This document shows positions 14,601-29,600 of a stretch of 64,000 bases of DNA, piece by piece; the first letter of the stretch is position 1, and each line of letters opens with the position of its first letter. The notes under the pieces are model-generated. The model ran no database searches. It was not told where the DNA came from and saw only the letters and a program-made list of their open reading frames with translations. Made by a program: the position numbers and the translations under genes. Origin of the DNA: Atopsyche davidsoni (lineage: Eukaryota; Arthropoda; Insecta; Trichoptera; Hydrobiosidae); the NCBI GenBank assembly GCA_022113835.1, contig JAILWY010000021.1, forward strand, positions 6,448,001 through 6,512,000, given 5' to 3'.

Positions 14601-17600
14601 ATAAAAATTATTCAAAAAATTCAGTTAGTTAATCGGTTGTCAGTCGTGAAGCTGCATGTGTAGTGCGCTAAGGCGGTAATGAGCAAGACGAGTGTTGAAT
14701 TCATGCATTTATGTTTTCACATAGAGACCAGAAGCAATTTGGCATATTGAAAAGTTGATCTAAAGCACAAAAGATGAATAATATTTTATATAAAATATTG
14801 TGTGACAATATGCTGTTATAGGTTTAATAAAATCCAAACTTTGATTAAAAATGAAACAGCTTTGAAATTTATTTGAAGTATCTAAAAGAATCAAAACCTA
14901 AAAATAGTATTATTTTCTGATCGGTGCTTTTACTTCTATTTTATAATTACCCTTGATTTATAATAATATATGTCTTGTTACTCCTAATTACCGGCTTATA
15001 TTTATTTACGTTAATTGCTTTGTAAATAAAGAGAGTAATATATTGTAAGGTCACTCTAAGCTTTAGTTACATTTAATATTTACCTTACCTATAAAAATCT
15101 TCGGCTTTCCGTTTTTTATACTGTTATTACAAATATACTTTTTAAATTAATATTTCCGTTATTTTGAATAGTCTTTTATGTTAAATGATTCTTCAAAACT
15201 CACTCCACAAATATAAGTGCTTGGAACCAACGTTGAACTTCAAGTGTTGTTAACTTCTTAAAGAGATGTCAAGCGAGTTACGTAAAACTGACGAATCGAA
15301 CATTTATATTACACACGTGACGCTTTAGATAACATCAAGTCAAACATTTCATCTAAATCTCTGAAGTTTGTTATATTGATCAAGAAGATTTACTGCACCC
15401 TCTGGAAGAATCCAAAGTACCAAGTATGCTAAGAAGAATCTCACAAAATTAATTTGGTTTAATTGCTCAAACTGAGATTAGTACTTCATTCTTGCAAAAC
15501 TTTATAAGATACTTCAGCGGTTTCTATTATATATGCAGATTTTTTTTACTGAAGGGTAACTGCTTCAAAAGCGTTATTAATCAGAAAATTAAACTGAAAA
15601 ATTATCCGTGGAGTTTTTTCATTATGACAATCAAAGTATGTGTTGAGATTTATTTATAAATTATCCCATTTAAATTGAAAATTTCTCTTTGGTTTCTATT
15701 CGTCGATAGCTCAAAAATACAAAAACAACTTACGTGCAATATATGATAAAATATTAACGAAATGGAATTGAATCCTACAAAATTCATCACTTATGATTTA
15801 TAAAGTTTGTTTTCAAAAAAAATATATTTATTGAAGTGAAAAATTAAACGCCATTATATAATAAATTCAATTCGCTCGCTTGCAGTAAAACTGACGTCAA
15901 ATTTATCAACCACCGCTAAAGACCCATTAACTGCACAACGAGGCGCCACTCGGATGCGCCGAGCGCCACCAACAGGCGAGGAATTCCACATACCCATTTC
16001 TGAATTATAGAAAATTCCATACGTCGGAGTATTCCGCTTGCTGGGGATGGTAGAACCACCCTCCCTGGGTAGACCCACCCTCCCTGGGTAGAACCACCCT
16101 CCTTGCACACGCGGAACGACTCTGGGAACAGATGAATAAGGCATGCATCCGTATGAAAACGATCCACTCCTAACTCCAGAAACACCCCCACTCTTACCGT
16201 TGCCTGATCAAACAAATTAAGTGTGCCCTGCTACGCATTTTGGTGGTTTGAGCCTACGTCAGAATTAACTCACTTTTTTAACTCGCTAATTAGCAATTAA
16301 TCAAATAAAAAATCAGCGTTTTTAACTTTCTTTACACAGAGCATGATTCAAATTATTTCGCCCTTAAAATTCACTAGAAACCGAGATAGACAAGTTACTC
16401 ATTAAATGTGTTAAAATTTAAATTATTTTTACGTTTATATAGGTTTATTACAGTTACAAGATAATTTATTTTTATAGCAATTTGACTAAGAATTTTTGTA
16501 TGTCTTTGCAATGCACACGTAAAAAGTAGCACTGCGTAGCTCTTCAACCATTCGAGACTGTTCTCCGGTTATATCCGTGTCTGGAATATTTAGTATTTTG
16601 TCAGGCTTCAAGAGAAAAGACCGACGAATAAACACTTTTCTTGAAAAACCCGACACCCAGAGCACGTGCCGGACTTGTCAAAAATGAGAAAACTGTAAAG
16701 AGCAGCTCCAGCACAGTCGATTGAATCAATTCAAACCATTAATCAATCACGATTTTTATATCAAACAGTTTACCGCAGCATTTCATAGAAGCACATTTTA
16801 TTGAAACAACCTAATCTGATAATACTTTTATCAGTAACAGTTTTAAAAGACACTTCACTTTTATATTTTTAACAATATTAATCATATTACAAAAATAAAC
16901 TTTCCATTCATATTCATGATATACAGAAATATTCAGAGCCAAGAAAACAAGAACGCATAAAGTTAAGTTATTTTTTTTTATCATTAATTTTTTACTATAT
17001 ACTTAAGTACGTATATGTTCAATATATTACTATACATTTAAAAAAATCCAAAAGGGTAACTAAATATCTCTCTCCATAATAATTCACTTTAGATAGTTTG
17101 AATATTAAATTCTGTGCTTTTCTTGTTCAATTAGTTAATGAACGCTGTTAAAGTCAAATTTATGCTATCCAAATTTTATCACCAAATTGGAATAAGGTGA
17201 TGAAATTTTAACATTTTCTCTGAATTAACATTGTCTTGCCACTTGACATTTTTTGTATTAACTACCGTTGACAATTTCATTCAAAATTATATGTTTGATC
17301 AGTGTGATGATCGATTACATAAATATTTTTTTTACATTATCATTGTTATTCAAAATCACTTACGCGTTTAAGTTGGCCATATTATGATCTGGAAAAAAAA
17401 CAATATGAAGCAGCACACGCCATGTCTAGGATCATGAGTGTGGCAAGCATGTGAGAGCCCTAAAATGGTGGAAAGCTACGGGGCACGCCCCGCCATAAAC
17501 AAGGGCGACCAGATATCCAGGGACCCCCGCCAGCTTTGTGAATTTATGATGGGGCCGTGGCATTGTACACGAGTACCGAGAAGGCCATACACATCCAGCC

Positions 17601-20600
17601 ATCCGTCTACGAGAAGACCAGAATACTATAGACAACGAATGCCTTTTGTGAAGATACTACAGTGCGCTGATATGATGAAAGGCTTCAGCTTCGCGTATAC
17701 GAGAAATTATCCAATATTGCTAACTGTTAATAGCTATATTATAAACTGGTGAAGGGTTAAGAGGGAGAGCCGTCATATATCCTTAGTTTTTGGTATCTCT
17801 CCGGAAATCATCAAGATATTTTCATGCGTAAACTGTGCTTTACTGTGAATTGTTCTAGAAAATAATGTACGTGATTCAGAACATACCTCATGGAAAGTTA
17901 CGGTTTATTGATGAAATTCGTGAAAGCTTGACACAGTGAATGTATTTCAATCAAGCAATATTTAAAATACAATCTAATTATTTAAGAAAACTCTTATAAT
18001 AATATCTCATGGCTCTAAAAGTGTCCAAGTGATGTATACACCAACAAAAATGGGGAAACAAACCTCATGGAAAGTTACGGTTTATTGATGAAATTCGTGA
18101 AAGCTTGACACAGTGAATGAATATCAATCAAGAAATATTTAAAATACAAAAAAATATAATCCGGTCATTTAAGAAAACTCTTATAAAGAAGCGAATGTTT
18201 CATGGCTCTAAAAGTGTCCATGTGATGTATACACCAACAAAAAAAGGGGAAAAGTGAACCCTCTAGAAAAAGTTACACATGCAATACACATAATATTTCA
18301 AAGGCATTTTACATTATAATGCACGCGTAAACTCTCTGCCTGGATGAGATATTATGAAAAGAATTCTGAATAATCCACATTAGTTTACCGTTTAATAATG
18401 AATCCAAGCAACGACGGCGTAGTGTCACCATAAATTAGACAAGAGTGGGCCGGCGGGACCCCACCAGGACCGCCTTGGCTGTGTACGCCCCAGTCATTTG
18501 CATATCAAATCCTCAACAGGAACTTGCCCCGAAAAAATTAATACTGAGTAAAACTCACCCCACTCTGAAATAGAAATTTATTTTATGTAATTTTTTTTTA
18601 GATTTTTAATTAACTTTATTCAATTGAGCAATAAAACGAAAAATATTTTCCGTATGTTTTAAAACGATACGTCGTCTCGAATTTTAATCTAAATAAATTG
18701 GTTTGACATTTTTAAACGAAACATAGTGAGAAACGCAGATTAAGAGCTTACAGCTAAAATAAAACGTTTAATTATATTTTTTGTTTAGCAAAGAAATGAT
18801 GTTATTTTCTATTTTCAAGCCATCCAAAATATTCTTCTCAAAATTTTTAAAGAATGGAAATCGTTATCAGGCAGGGATTTTCAAGGTTTAGTTTTTAAAA
18901 CTTCCCTTATAATAGCTATTAAAAAAACTAAATAAAAAAATGAATAATAAGCATAAAACTAAATAAATTTGTTGGTAGGTTTTAATTTTCGATGTTTGGG
19001 TTTTTCCTGTTTAACATTTCAATACTTTAGTGTCAGTACCTGGACTACTTTCAGAGACTTGAAATGCATATACAATATCATATTATATGTTACAAAGATT
19101 TGAGGGCACCACTCCAAACGAGCAAAAATTCAAGTTTTGTATAATAAACATAGTTCTTAAATGCGCTAACTATTTTTTTAACCACACGGTACATTCATGA
19201 AACGGTAGAAAACTTCTAGTGATTTTACAGGATGCTGTGGTTTTCGAACCTACACTTCGTGGAAATTAATAGACTTAATATTATTATTAATAGAAACAAT
19301 AGACTTATTTAGTCAATGCAAACCTAGATGACTCCCATTTAAGGTGCCAACATTAATTGTAGGAAAAACTTTCCCTTCTATAATTCTTCAAAATCGTTAT
19401 GTGAATATAAGTTGCACTTATATTCATGACATGTTTTTTAATCAGGGAATCGCACGCATAGTTTGGCCACCCCTGTCATATAGAATATCTACTGCAGGAC
19501 CGTAAAAGTGTCCACTGAATATTTCTCGCCTAAAAAAACAGAAATACGAAACGAAAAAAAGGGAACGGCAAGGATAAATTATAACCGGAATTAAACAAGG
19601 GGGAAATTCCATCGTCAAAGGGAATTTTTCATACACTTTCCAGCAGTGGCGCAGTGCTCCTCATTTGCTTGAAAAGACGTAAATAAAGCATTATCGAAAC
19701 GCAGATTATCGTCAAAACCCGAAAGCAGTCGGCAAAATAAATCATCCAGCATTTACGAGAAATTTACCTCGTATAGGATTTCAGAACCAAATTTTTAATG
19801 ATTGACGACCCTTGGAGTGCTTTTACGATCTTGCTAATGACCATAAATACCAGATAAATGATTTACGTTAATGTAAACATCTCGACCGAAAAACTCCATA
19901 GTGGCGATGGGGAGGGATCAATTATAATTTCTGCTTTTATTACCTTTACGAACATACGCGAATACTCAATTATTAAACAATATATTCTTGTGATTGTGTT
20001 AATAGTAAATCAAGTTTATAACAGACTTCAACGAAATTACAACAAACGACAGTTTCATAATTAACTGTAATTCTATGATCCTTATAAAAAATATGAAATT
20101 GAATTAATTGAAGAATTTTGAATTATTTTATAAATTCATAATTAAATATTTATATTGATTTTAGGTTGTTAAATATTAAGAAATGTTATAATAAGTATTT
20201 GTAAAGGACAAAGTTTGCTGTAGCTTGTGATTTAAATAAAATATTTGTTGTTTGTATTCTTAGCAAACGATTTCCATTAAATATGTTTTTAATAAATTAA
20301 TACCCATGCCAATCTTTGCACTCTTATAATGCTGATATATTTTAGTATTCCGATAATATATCAAATATATAAACTGTAGACATTATCTTTACAATATATA
20401 TTGTTTTTCAAGTTTTATTAAGATCGCAAAAATAGTAATTCGAATTTGTTACATTGCGTGTTTTACATTTCTGGACAAATACGCATTGTAAATATCATTT
20501 CTTATATATTTTCTACTTAAATCAGTGCATTTATAAAAATATACCTTAATTATAATAATATTAAACATAAATCTGACACTCATTCACACCTTGTACGTAT

Positions 20601-23600
20601 AAAAAGTTAGCTGCAATAAAACTCTAAACTAAAATAAAAACCTGTATTTTATGTATATCGCTTTATTTTAATTATTTACTTTGTAAATGTATAATAAATA
20701 TTTATAAATAGCATGTCTAACAATACATCTAATATTCAGCAGCTCACCAAAGTAACTGTAGTAAAAATGAATTATAGTTTCATATTCCTTTCAAATAAAC
20801 CAGCTTTGAAAATGGTCTATTGTCAACTTCACAGTACATATTTTGTAAGGCATTCGGTGGGCGTTACGGTGACAACAATGGTGGTTACGATTAAAAGGAG
20901 AATTCTGAAAAAGCAGCAGGAAATCCATGTTTTATTTTCCTATATAATACTTAAACTGAATGCCGAATTAATCCAGGTTATTCGAGTTTCATTAATGCCT
21001 GTTTTCATGATCAAACTTCATTATTCGTTTATTCAATAGTTTTTACTAACATTTGAAATTTAAACACATAATTAATCATTGTAATTCTGCTAGTAACAAT
21101 GATAAAATAAAACTTCGTAGTCTTACAAATGGCATTATTATATATTAGATTTTGCGCTTGTCGCTTTACTTAATAACTTTAGATAAAATAAATTATAGAT
21201 AATAGATTACATGGTGTACAAACTTATTCTGTCCGTCAGTGTAAATTATACGTGTTTAGAGATATGAGGTGGTCAAGCTACCCCTTGTATCATATTACCC
21301 TTAAATTTAAAGCAAAATGTGGTACGCATGAAAGTGTAATTTCCAACTCGTCACCCTAATTCGTTCAAGGCGGGGGGTCCCGCGGGCCACCGTTTCATGC
21401 CTAATTAATCGACACCCTCGCCCCATTTTAGATATTCATTTCAGATTAATTTTCTCTCCAGTCCGTCTTCCATCCGTGAAAAAAGCCATGGCAGTTGGCC
21501 TCCGTTTTTGCCCGGAGAAATATCCTCCCGCATGTTTGTTCGTGATGGACGCTATTTCGGCAAACAAAAGCCGACAAAACTCAAAGCAATTACGTGAGAG
21601 AATATTTCGTGTGAGATTTTGTTGTCATGAGCCGTAATTACTCAAGTAATATCATAATAAAAACTAACTAAATACGCAGGGATTATATAATCATTGTATT
21701 ACATAATCAGTGATTAACAGCATAATATTATAATTGCGTATTTATTACTGATGTGCTTAATAATGAAATTTATACAGGGGTGGGTATTTGTGTAAAATAA
21801 ACTTATATTTATTTCTCTGATGAAAAAAATCACGATTGTGAATATTAAATTTCTTTTCATACTTTACTCCTGGTTTCCTTTTCATAAAAAACAATAAATA
21901 TTTTGTTGACTTGTAATTTGTAACACCTTAACAGACTCTGAATTCTAAAATATGAAACATTAACGAGGAGATTTTATAGTAAACCCTGTAAACACACTGT
22001 TAATGTCATATTTCTAAGACATTGTCGCAAAGCTGCGGAGCCATTATATTAAATAGAGATGAAGAAACATCTGCCGCGGCCAAATCTCCCCAAAGCCTTA
22101 ATTAGTCATTTCCTGAACATACACGATAAGAACCTCGAAATATTAACGTACTAACGACTAAAACACATTACTCATATTTTATGTTGTTATATTTACATAT
22201 AAATTAACTTTATAAGAGAAACGTGAAACTCAATATGTACATTTGATATTTATATCCCTTTAAAATTTTATATATTAGGTACATATATTTATGAAATACC
22301 TGATGCTAATATTTCTAAACGTGTGAAAATAACGATGCATATGCTATAAATAAAATATTTAAACAATACATATGAAATACTTAAGGCAAGTTATAATAAA
22401 ATAAAACGTTATAAAAATAATTTACTAGTTAATATCAATATTTTTGACCCGTTTTAACAAATAAAGAGTAAAACTACCATTAACCATTAACTCCACCGTA
22501 GGTAAATTTATGGTGGAATATCAAGGTATCTGATTAAATATTTAAAGTAATTTTTAATTAATTTGACTACGATGTTCGCGAAATGCTGATTGTTTACATA
22601 CAAGTTGATCACTTGTACGTAATTCAAACCGCACCCTAATTAATTCTACCCTTGTTTTCATTTAATCCAATGTTTCATATATTAATTGATTTTCATACGA
22701 AGAAAGGGAGTATTGAGAAACAGCTTACATGAAAGGCTTGCCGGTACACGACACACAAAATGAAAAGTTAGCGAAACGTAGCCAGATCCAGCGAAGGGAT
22801 GAAATGAAATTCATGCATGCCGTGCGAAATTGCTTCAGACGCAATTTCTAATACCGGCAATGGAAACGATGGGGTACTTTATTTGTAATATAAATACTTA
22901 ATAAAAATATAATTTCACAGTTCTGTAATATTAGTTTCTTGACCGGTAACGAAAACTAAAGAGTTTCTTATTGTTTTCTAAATGACGTGGAAACATAAGT
23001 CGGGTACAGTGATTTTAATATAAACTAAACGAAAGGCGCATATATCAAAATAGTTCACCGCAGTCTAAAACTCGTTTAAAAAAAATTATGATGATTTCAT
23101 TTAAATTATATCGATCTGTTTTTTTCTTAGCGTGGGTATTGTTATTAATCCAAAAAACAACGGAAAAAATATCCCGAATTGTAAATTGTAAAGATCTCGC
23201 GAAATAAAATTTAATGAAACCCAAATCTCAATCCCTCTCGGGGTTTCTCCCACTGGGGCACTTGACGGGTTCTCGAAGCTTTCTTTCCAAAAATGTGAGA
23301 GAACTGGAAAACCTCAGTCACCACTTTAGCCAGGGAAGACGAGGGCGGTGGATCAACCCGACTCGGAGCCTTCTGGAAAACCCATTAAAGCCTTGTCATC
23401 TCATATTTATATTTAAATTACCCCATCTGGTATCTCGCTTGAATTTTTTAACAATTGTTTGGAGGGCTGGTGTGCTCGTACCGCTGCTTGAAATAATACT
23501 TAATAAATGGAAAATAATAGAAAGATTTCTTTTTAAAGTATATATTTCATTTGGAATTTCAACCCTCCTGTTTTATGTGCAAAATTGCAAGATCTTTATT

Positions 23601-26600
23601 CGTTTAATTACCAGAAAAAAAAATTTAACTACGCTTTCATTTGACGTCAAAATTAAATAAATAAAAAAATTACTAACGCGTTTTACACAACAAGGTTTTA
23701 TTACATTATTATAACATATATTACGCAAATGATTTACAAATGCAATGTAAAAATATAAGGAAATTATATCCCACTTGTTTTTTTTTTATTTTGGCTTAAA
23801 ATTGAAACGATAGACAAGAAAGGCTAGATTCAAGCGACACGCTGTAATATAATATTTTAATTCAAATATTATATGTTAGCTGCAAATTTAAGCACGACTT
23901 AGTATAGATTAATAAGTGCAATTTTAAGAAAGCTTTTATCATATAAATTATGTTTTGTTATACTTACTTTTTTGAACAACAACGAAAACTATATATAAAT
24001 GTTCAGTATACTTCATTTCAATTGACAGTGACTTTTTACTATAGTAAATAGTAAATTAAAAGTTTAGTGTATTGGTTAAATAAAAATACAAATTAATTTT
24101 AGTATTCTGCCATTCATGTTTTTAATTAAAAGCTAGTATTCGAATACTGCTTTTACGCTGTAGCAATTAATGGTATTTGTGGTAATAAAATGTTAATGTT
24201 CCTGCATCTGGTACTAATTTATTGTGTAATATTATGTAGGCGATTAATCAAAAAGTTATTGCTGTTTTGGTAATCAGTTTATTACTGTAATGAAAACGTA
24301 AAATATTCACATAGAATGCACACGTTGTAGGTAGTAAAATGGCTTTTGATATTAGTAGCAGCTTTAGCGCTCCCTGAGCGTGCGCGGGAGCTCAACTGTC
24401 CACTCCGTGCTCTCCTACAAATTACCATTTCTAACACATTATTATCGATACACAATAACTATACACTCATGCTTAATACTTGTGAATTCTGGTGTTATTT
24501 GACGTCATCAACATTCGGCAAAAAAAAATATTTTTAGTTTAAAATCTATACGTGATGGTATTATTTTATATGTAATCATTTAAATATAATTAAAAAATAT
24601 ATTTAAAGGCTTAAATCATTACAGTGTGAACTTTGAGACACGACTTGTCAGTCTTTAAATAGTCGCAAGCAACGGTCTCAAGAGTTGCAGTCCTTATAAT
24701 TTAAAGCTCCCATGCGATCATCAGTATATTATTATTACTATTGCCGATTTCATACTTAAATTGATTATTCCACAACTTTAGCAATAAACATCTTAACCTT
24801 TTGCCCCAGACATATTTTGTCACCAAGAGTATCCATGTACAGACATGAAATAAAAGCTAACAGCCATGAATGACAGTTTGTATTTATATATATATTTAAA
24901 TTATTCTTGAAAAAAACCTCTTATTTTGGTTCAGAAAATATCATATTGAAAATATCTATAAAGTGTGTAAATATTTTAAAACTGAGTTGAAAATCACAGC
25001 AAAAATGTTTCTTCGTGCATTCTTGCTTAGAAATATCAAGTCAATGGCATTTTTAAATAAAACATTAATTTTGTATCAATCTTATATAAATCTTTTATAA
25101 AAAGTCTTAAGAATTGTTTATTGTTGATTATCAGTTCAAAAGAAGGTAATTCGTGATAAAAGCTTAAATTAAAATCTGATTTTCATGTTTTGTCCATAAA
25201 TTTGCCGACATTAAACTCGCTGCGGGTCCATACTCAGGTAATTGGATATTTTGGTTCGGAATTCCAAAGTACGTGTCTCCAAGACTCGAATAAATTTATA
25301 ATTTAATTTATAGGAACGTGTTTTCAATGTTTTACTTAATTTATTTGTAAATAAAGTTACCGCTGGTCGTGCTTGTTATTAAATTTTAAAATATTTTGAG
25401 TCTACGGGGAGTTTTTCTCTGAATAAACCACCTCCCTTATTAGTTTTTCATATTGCTTTTATAACGTAGTTAGTTGGATAATAAATAAACAACTTTTATT
25501 CTTTTAACGAATACAGTTTTTTAATTGGATTATTTAACGATAGTCGGTTTTAACAAACAAAACAAATAAACATTACGGTTCTTTTGTACGTGAACACAAA
25601 TATAATAAAATTTATTAAGTAAAAAATATAATTTTAATTTTACCATCGCTATCATTTGCAGTAATATATCATAAGCAACTATAAAGTGTTTTCCAAAAGC
25701 TTGTATTATCTCGTCCTTTCAACAAACGTGCTTTTTTGGGTGCATAATTCTCACTAACTATCTGAAAATTAGAGAGGAAAAGTCTGAAAATATGTCTTAT
25801 TGATATCTACAGCATAATTTATTCTCTTTGTGCTACTTAGTTGGATTTTTATTTTTCAAGATATTTCTTTATCATTCGGTTTCTCTACAGTTTCTCGAGA
25901 TTAATTCTCACCATTTGGTTATCTATTGTTTAAATATAATAATGATGAATATGATAATGAGTGATTGTAAGGTAACAATATATTATATTTTCTGGTTGAA
26001 GGTCAAAGCTCAACAAGGTCACCCACTCTCAAGGTCACAGATCTCCCACTACAGGAATATGTTGGCCAGCGTCCAGCGCAGAGCAGCGCTCAGGATAATA
26101 TGCGGCTACCGCACGATCTCGGGAGACGCAGCTCTGGTGATAGCTGGCATGCCGCCGGTAGATCTGATGGCCCGAGAACGCCAAAAGATCTACGAGGCGA
26201 GACAACAGAAGGAAGACCTCGTTGTTATAAGGACCAGCGCGAGGGCAGACGTCACCGAGACTTGGCAACAGCGATGGGCGGCATCCACCAAAGGGCGCTG
26301 GACGCGAAGGCTCATCCCGGACATCCGCCCGTGGATCTCGCGACGACACGGCCAGGTCACCTACAGGCTGACCCAACTCCTCTCGGGGCACGGCTGCTTC
26401 GGTAGCTACCTCGAGAGGATTGGCCGACCTGTCGACGTGAGCTGCCCACTGTGCGACGACTACAGCGACGACGCAGAGCACGCCCTCTTCAACTGCGGAG
26501 CGACCGAAGTGGAGCGATGGCGACTCCGGAACAGCCTTGGCATCGTCTGGACGGCGGACGAGCTAGTGCCGTCCATGCTCAAGGACAAGCGAGCTTGGGA

Positions 26601-29600
26601 CGGAGTCGTCTCCTTTGCCGAGAAGACCATGACCCGAAGGGAGGAGCTCGAGAGGCAACGCCAAATAGCCTCCAGAGCTCCGACCTGAGGAGAAGCCCAC
26701 GGACAGGACAAAAACGGCGCTGAAGAGGATCGAGAGCTGAAGAGCACGGGACATCTTTTTCATGCTTTTCAGCTTTCATGTTTTTCAGCGCATCAAAGAA
26801 TGTCAGAGACGAATAGAAGGGAGGGGAGGCAGACTGGGGAGCAGCGAAAAGTGCGCTCCCTGGGAAACTCCCCCTCACGAATGAATGATTATATTATATA
26901 TTAAAAGACCAGCTGTCGGCTGGTCAAGACAAGGACAAAAAAAGGTCAAGGTATACAAAGCAGAAGTTCTTTCACCCCGCAATTGTAGTTAGATGAATAA
27001 ATACTCGGTTACATGATATACTAATTCTTAATTTATTATTAAAAAAAAAAAATTGTATAATTATTGACTAATATTATATTCATAGGTTAAACTTTTCCTT
27101 GAATAATTATTTATTACATAATTAAGGTGATTAGAATTTAAAAAAAAAACAACAATTTCAATAATAATGCCTTTAAATAGTCGCCAATTTTAAACTAAAA
27201 TATGTCAGTACTAAAAAATATTTTACAAGTTTAGAAGTACATATGTTTATAATGATTTTTCATTTATTAGTTTTGTAATATAATATTTAAAATGAAAACA
27301 ATTTAACTGTCAGATAAGTATCTATGTAATTCGCTTTTGTAATCTCTTATAAAGCATAACTTTCAGAAAATGATGTAATTTAAGCTTTCTTCGGAAAGAG
27401 GCTTTCTTAAGTCTGTTTTAAAATTGGAATTAAACAAACTCAAAGTTTGCACACAGGAAGTAGAACCTTAATAACAAATAAACAGAATTCGTATGCTGCT
27501 TCCGCCTTTGACGTCAACTTGAAATATTCTGATTTATGCTACAGAATTACCAAACAACAAAACGACCCTTTATGTATAATATGTACGTCTTTTTAATGAT
27601 ATAATTATATCTTTGACAAGTTTAATTATATTATTTATGAATTATAACGAATTCTGTAAATAAATTAAACTTGAAGTTACAAGAAAATTTAGATAAAAAG
27701 TGAATCGCTCCCGTGAGAAGGAAAAAATAAATCCACACAGTTTTGCCTAATTTTCATATAAGGTTATCCTTGAATTATTCATAAATTATGTAAAAAAAAT
27801 TCATAAAAAAACTGATCCAATTGATTGTTGCATTTGAAATTATTTACTGCTTGAAATAAAAGACACTATATAAATTTGAAGCATTGATTAAATATTGTGT
27901 ATATTAATGAATATTTTAAATTTCACATTTTCAATAAGTACAAAATGCATGCAATTGTATAAATACTTTAATCTAAAATAATGTCAAACTAACTATTTTA
28001 TACCACAAAAATAACAATTATATAAAATTTTACTTTCCGACCGGAGATCTAGAGATACCCATCCGCAAAAATTCAATACTTAAATAAATTACAGGCAAAT
28101 TAATCACAACTAAAGATTTTATATTGTTGAAAAGATTTTTCGCACTTAGACGCAAATTAAATTATGAAAGCGAATCTATTTTGGTAACCGAAAATTACAA
28201 AGGTAAAAAAACATTAGGGTTAATTTCACCGTTTTTAGGGGCAATTAGCACAATAAGCTACAAAATTTGTGAAATATTTAATAATGAGTTTTCATGACCA
28301 TTTCATATAGAATAAGCATATTGAATCTTTAATTAAAAAACAATTACTAATTTTATAGCATGTGTTTCACCCCCGGAGAGACTGGTACAAATTGATACCA
28401 ATTTTTGTTTCCAAATAATTTTTATTGAGACATGCAATGACCGTACTGTCATTTTCCATTAAATACAGCAACAAAATAGCCAAATTAATTGATTTATGAA
28501 TTTTAAAAATTATCTCCAAAACATACTTTTTTTTCAGATTTATTCAACTTAAAACAACACCCTGTTACTGTAAAATATATAGACAAACCTCGAAGTGCAT
28601 TAATAAGATTAATAAGTTTTGTTTTGACAATCTATGAAATAAAACTCACAATATTAATTATTCACTTCTCAATGTGTTAGTAAAATATTTATAATAATAT
28701 TTTCAGCTATATTATAAAACTAACTTTTTAAACAAAAATAAAACTTTTGAAAGCTGAATGTCGACAAGAGGCTTTCTCATTTTTCTTTGTCTGCGATCTT
28801 TTAAAGTTTTGACAGCTAAAGAAATTTATTTTCTACAACGACGCTAACGAAATCTCTTTAAGTCGAATAATCTCTTTGGGTTTAAGGATATTGATTACGC
28901 GGAATCAATTGTGTAGGAATAAATCAAACGTAGAAGCCTCCCCATTCATAAAATATTGTTTAACTTAATTAATTTAATCTTTCTTTACCCTTAAGAAGAT
29001 TTATCAAATAATTTTAATACTGGACTTTATAAATATGAGTGAAGCTCTAAAATTCGGCATATATGACGTACATTTTATTTTCAGTATACCTTAATAATAA
29101 TAGCAGAATATTTACAATACTTCGTGCATGTTAAGTGGATATTTTCAGTGACAATTTGAATAACTAAACATATTCATATTTGATAACGTTTACAAAATGA
29201 ACGGTTTTATAGGTTTATACTTATAATATTACCAAAGGTGTTATGCAATAAACTTTAACTTCCCGGAAGTCTTCAACGATAGATCTGAAATTCCTATGAA
29301 ATATCTTTAACCTTTTATATATCAGTCTACTGTCGCTCCAGTAACCTTTGGATTTGAGACAAAAACTGCCCATAAAATATATTGAAGCGCCTAAGCTTTG
29401 GAAAATGTACAGCAAAAAGTGGATATGAATTTTCATAGCCTATTTTATTCACATTATTTTGAAAAAAAGCTTTATGTAAGGTATTTTTCCATTATTCGTA
29501 CTCACCGGATACACCTTTTTTCTGATGAAAGCTCGGAATAAAGGAATGTATTTATTTCTCTTTTTATTGGATAAAAATGTTACCATACAGAATAGTTTTA

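Larger units (their letters stand above)
26007..26941 (+). mobile_element. 5'-truncated non-LTR retrotransposon, R1 clade
   Basis: A GC-rich island with codon use unlike its surroundings encodes the C-terminal end of a non-LTR retrotransposon polyprotein, followed by a 3' UTR of about 250 bp. An 8-bp direct repeat AAGGTCAA at 25999-26006 and 26942-26949 looks like the target-site duplication. The insert would then be about 935 bp, truncated 5' of the reverse transcriptase. It lies on the plus strand, antisense to the host gene, inside the large intron. Confidence 0.8.

Noticed and set aside
23214..23660. 148-codon plus-strand frame
   Set aside because: The composition turns AT-rich half way, there are no splice borders or recognisable motifs, and the second half reads as low-complexity translation of AT-rich DNA.
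26035..26481. 148-codon minus-strand frame
   Set aside because: It is the complement of the LINE C-terminal frame; the plus frame has the family motifs and the zinc knuckle.
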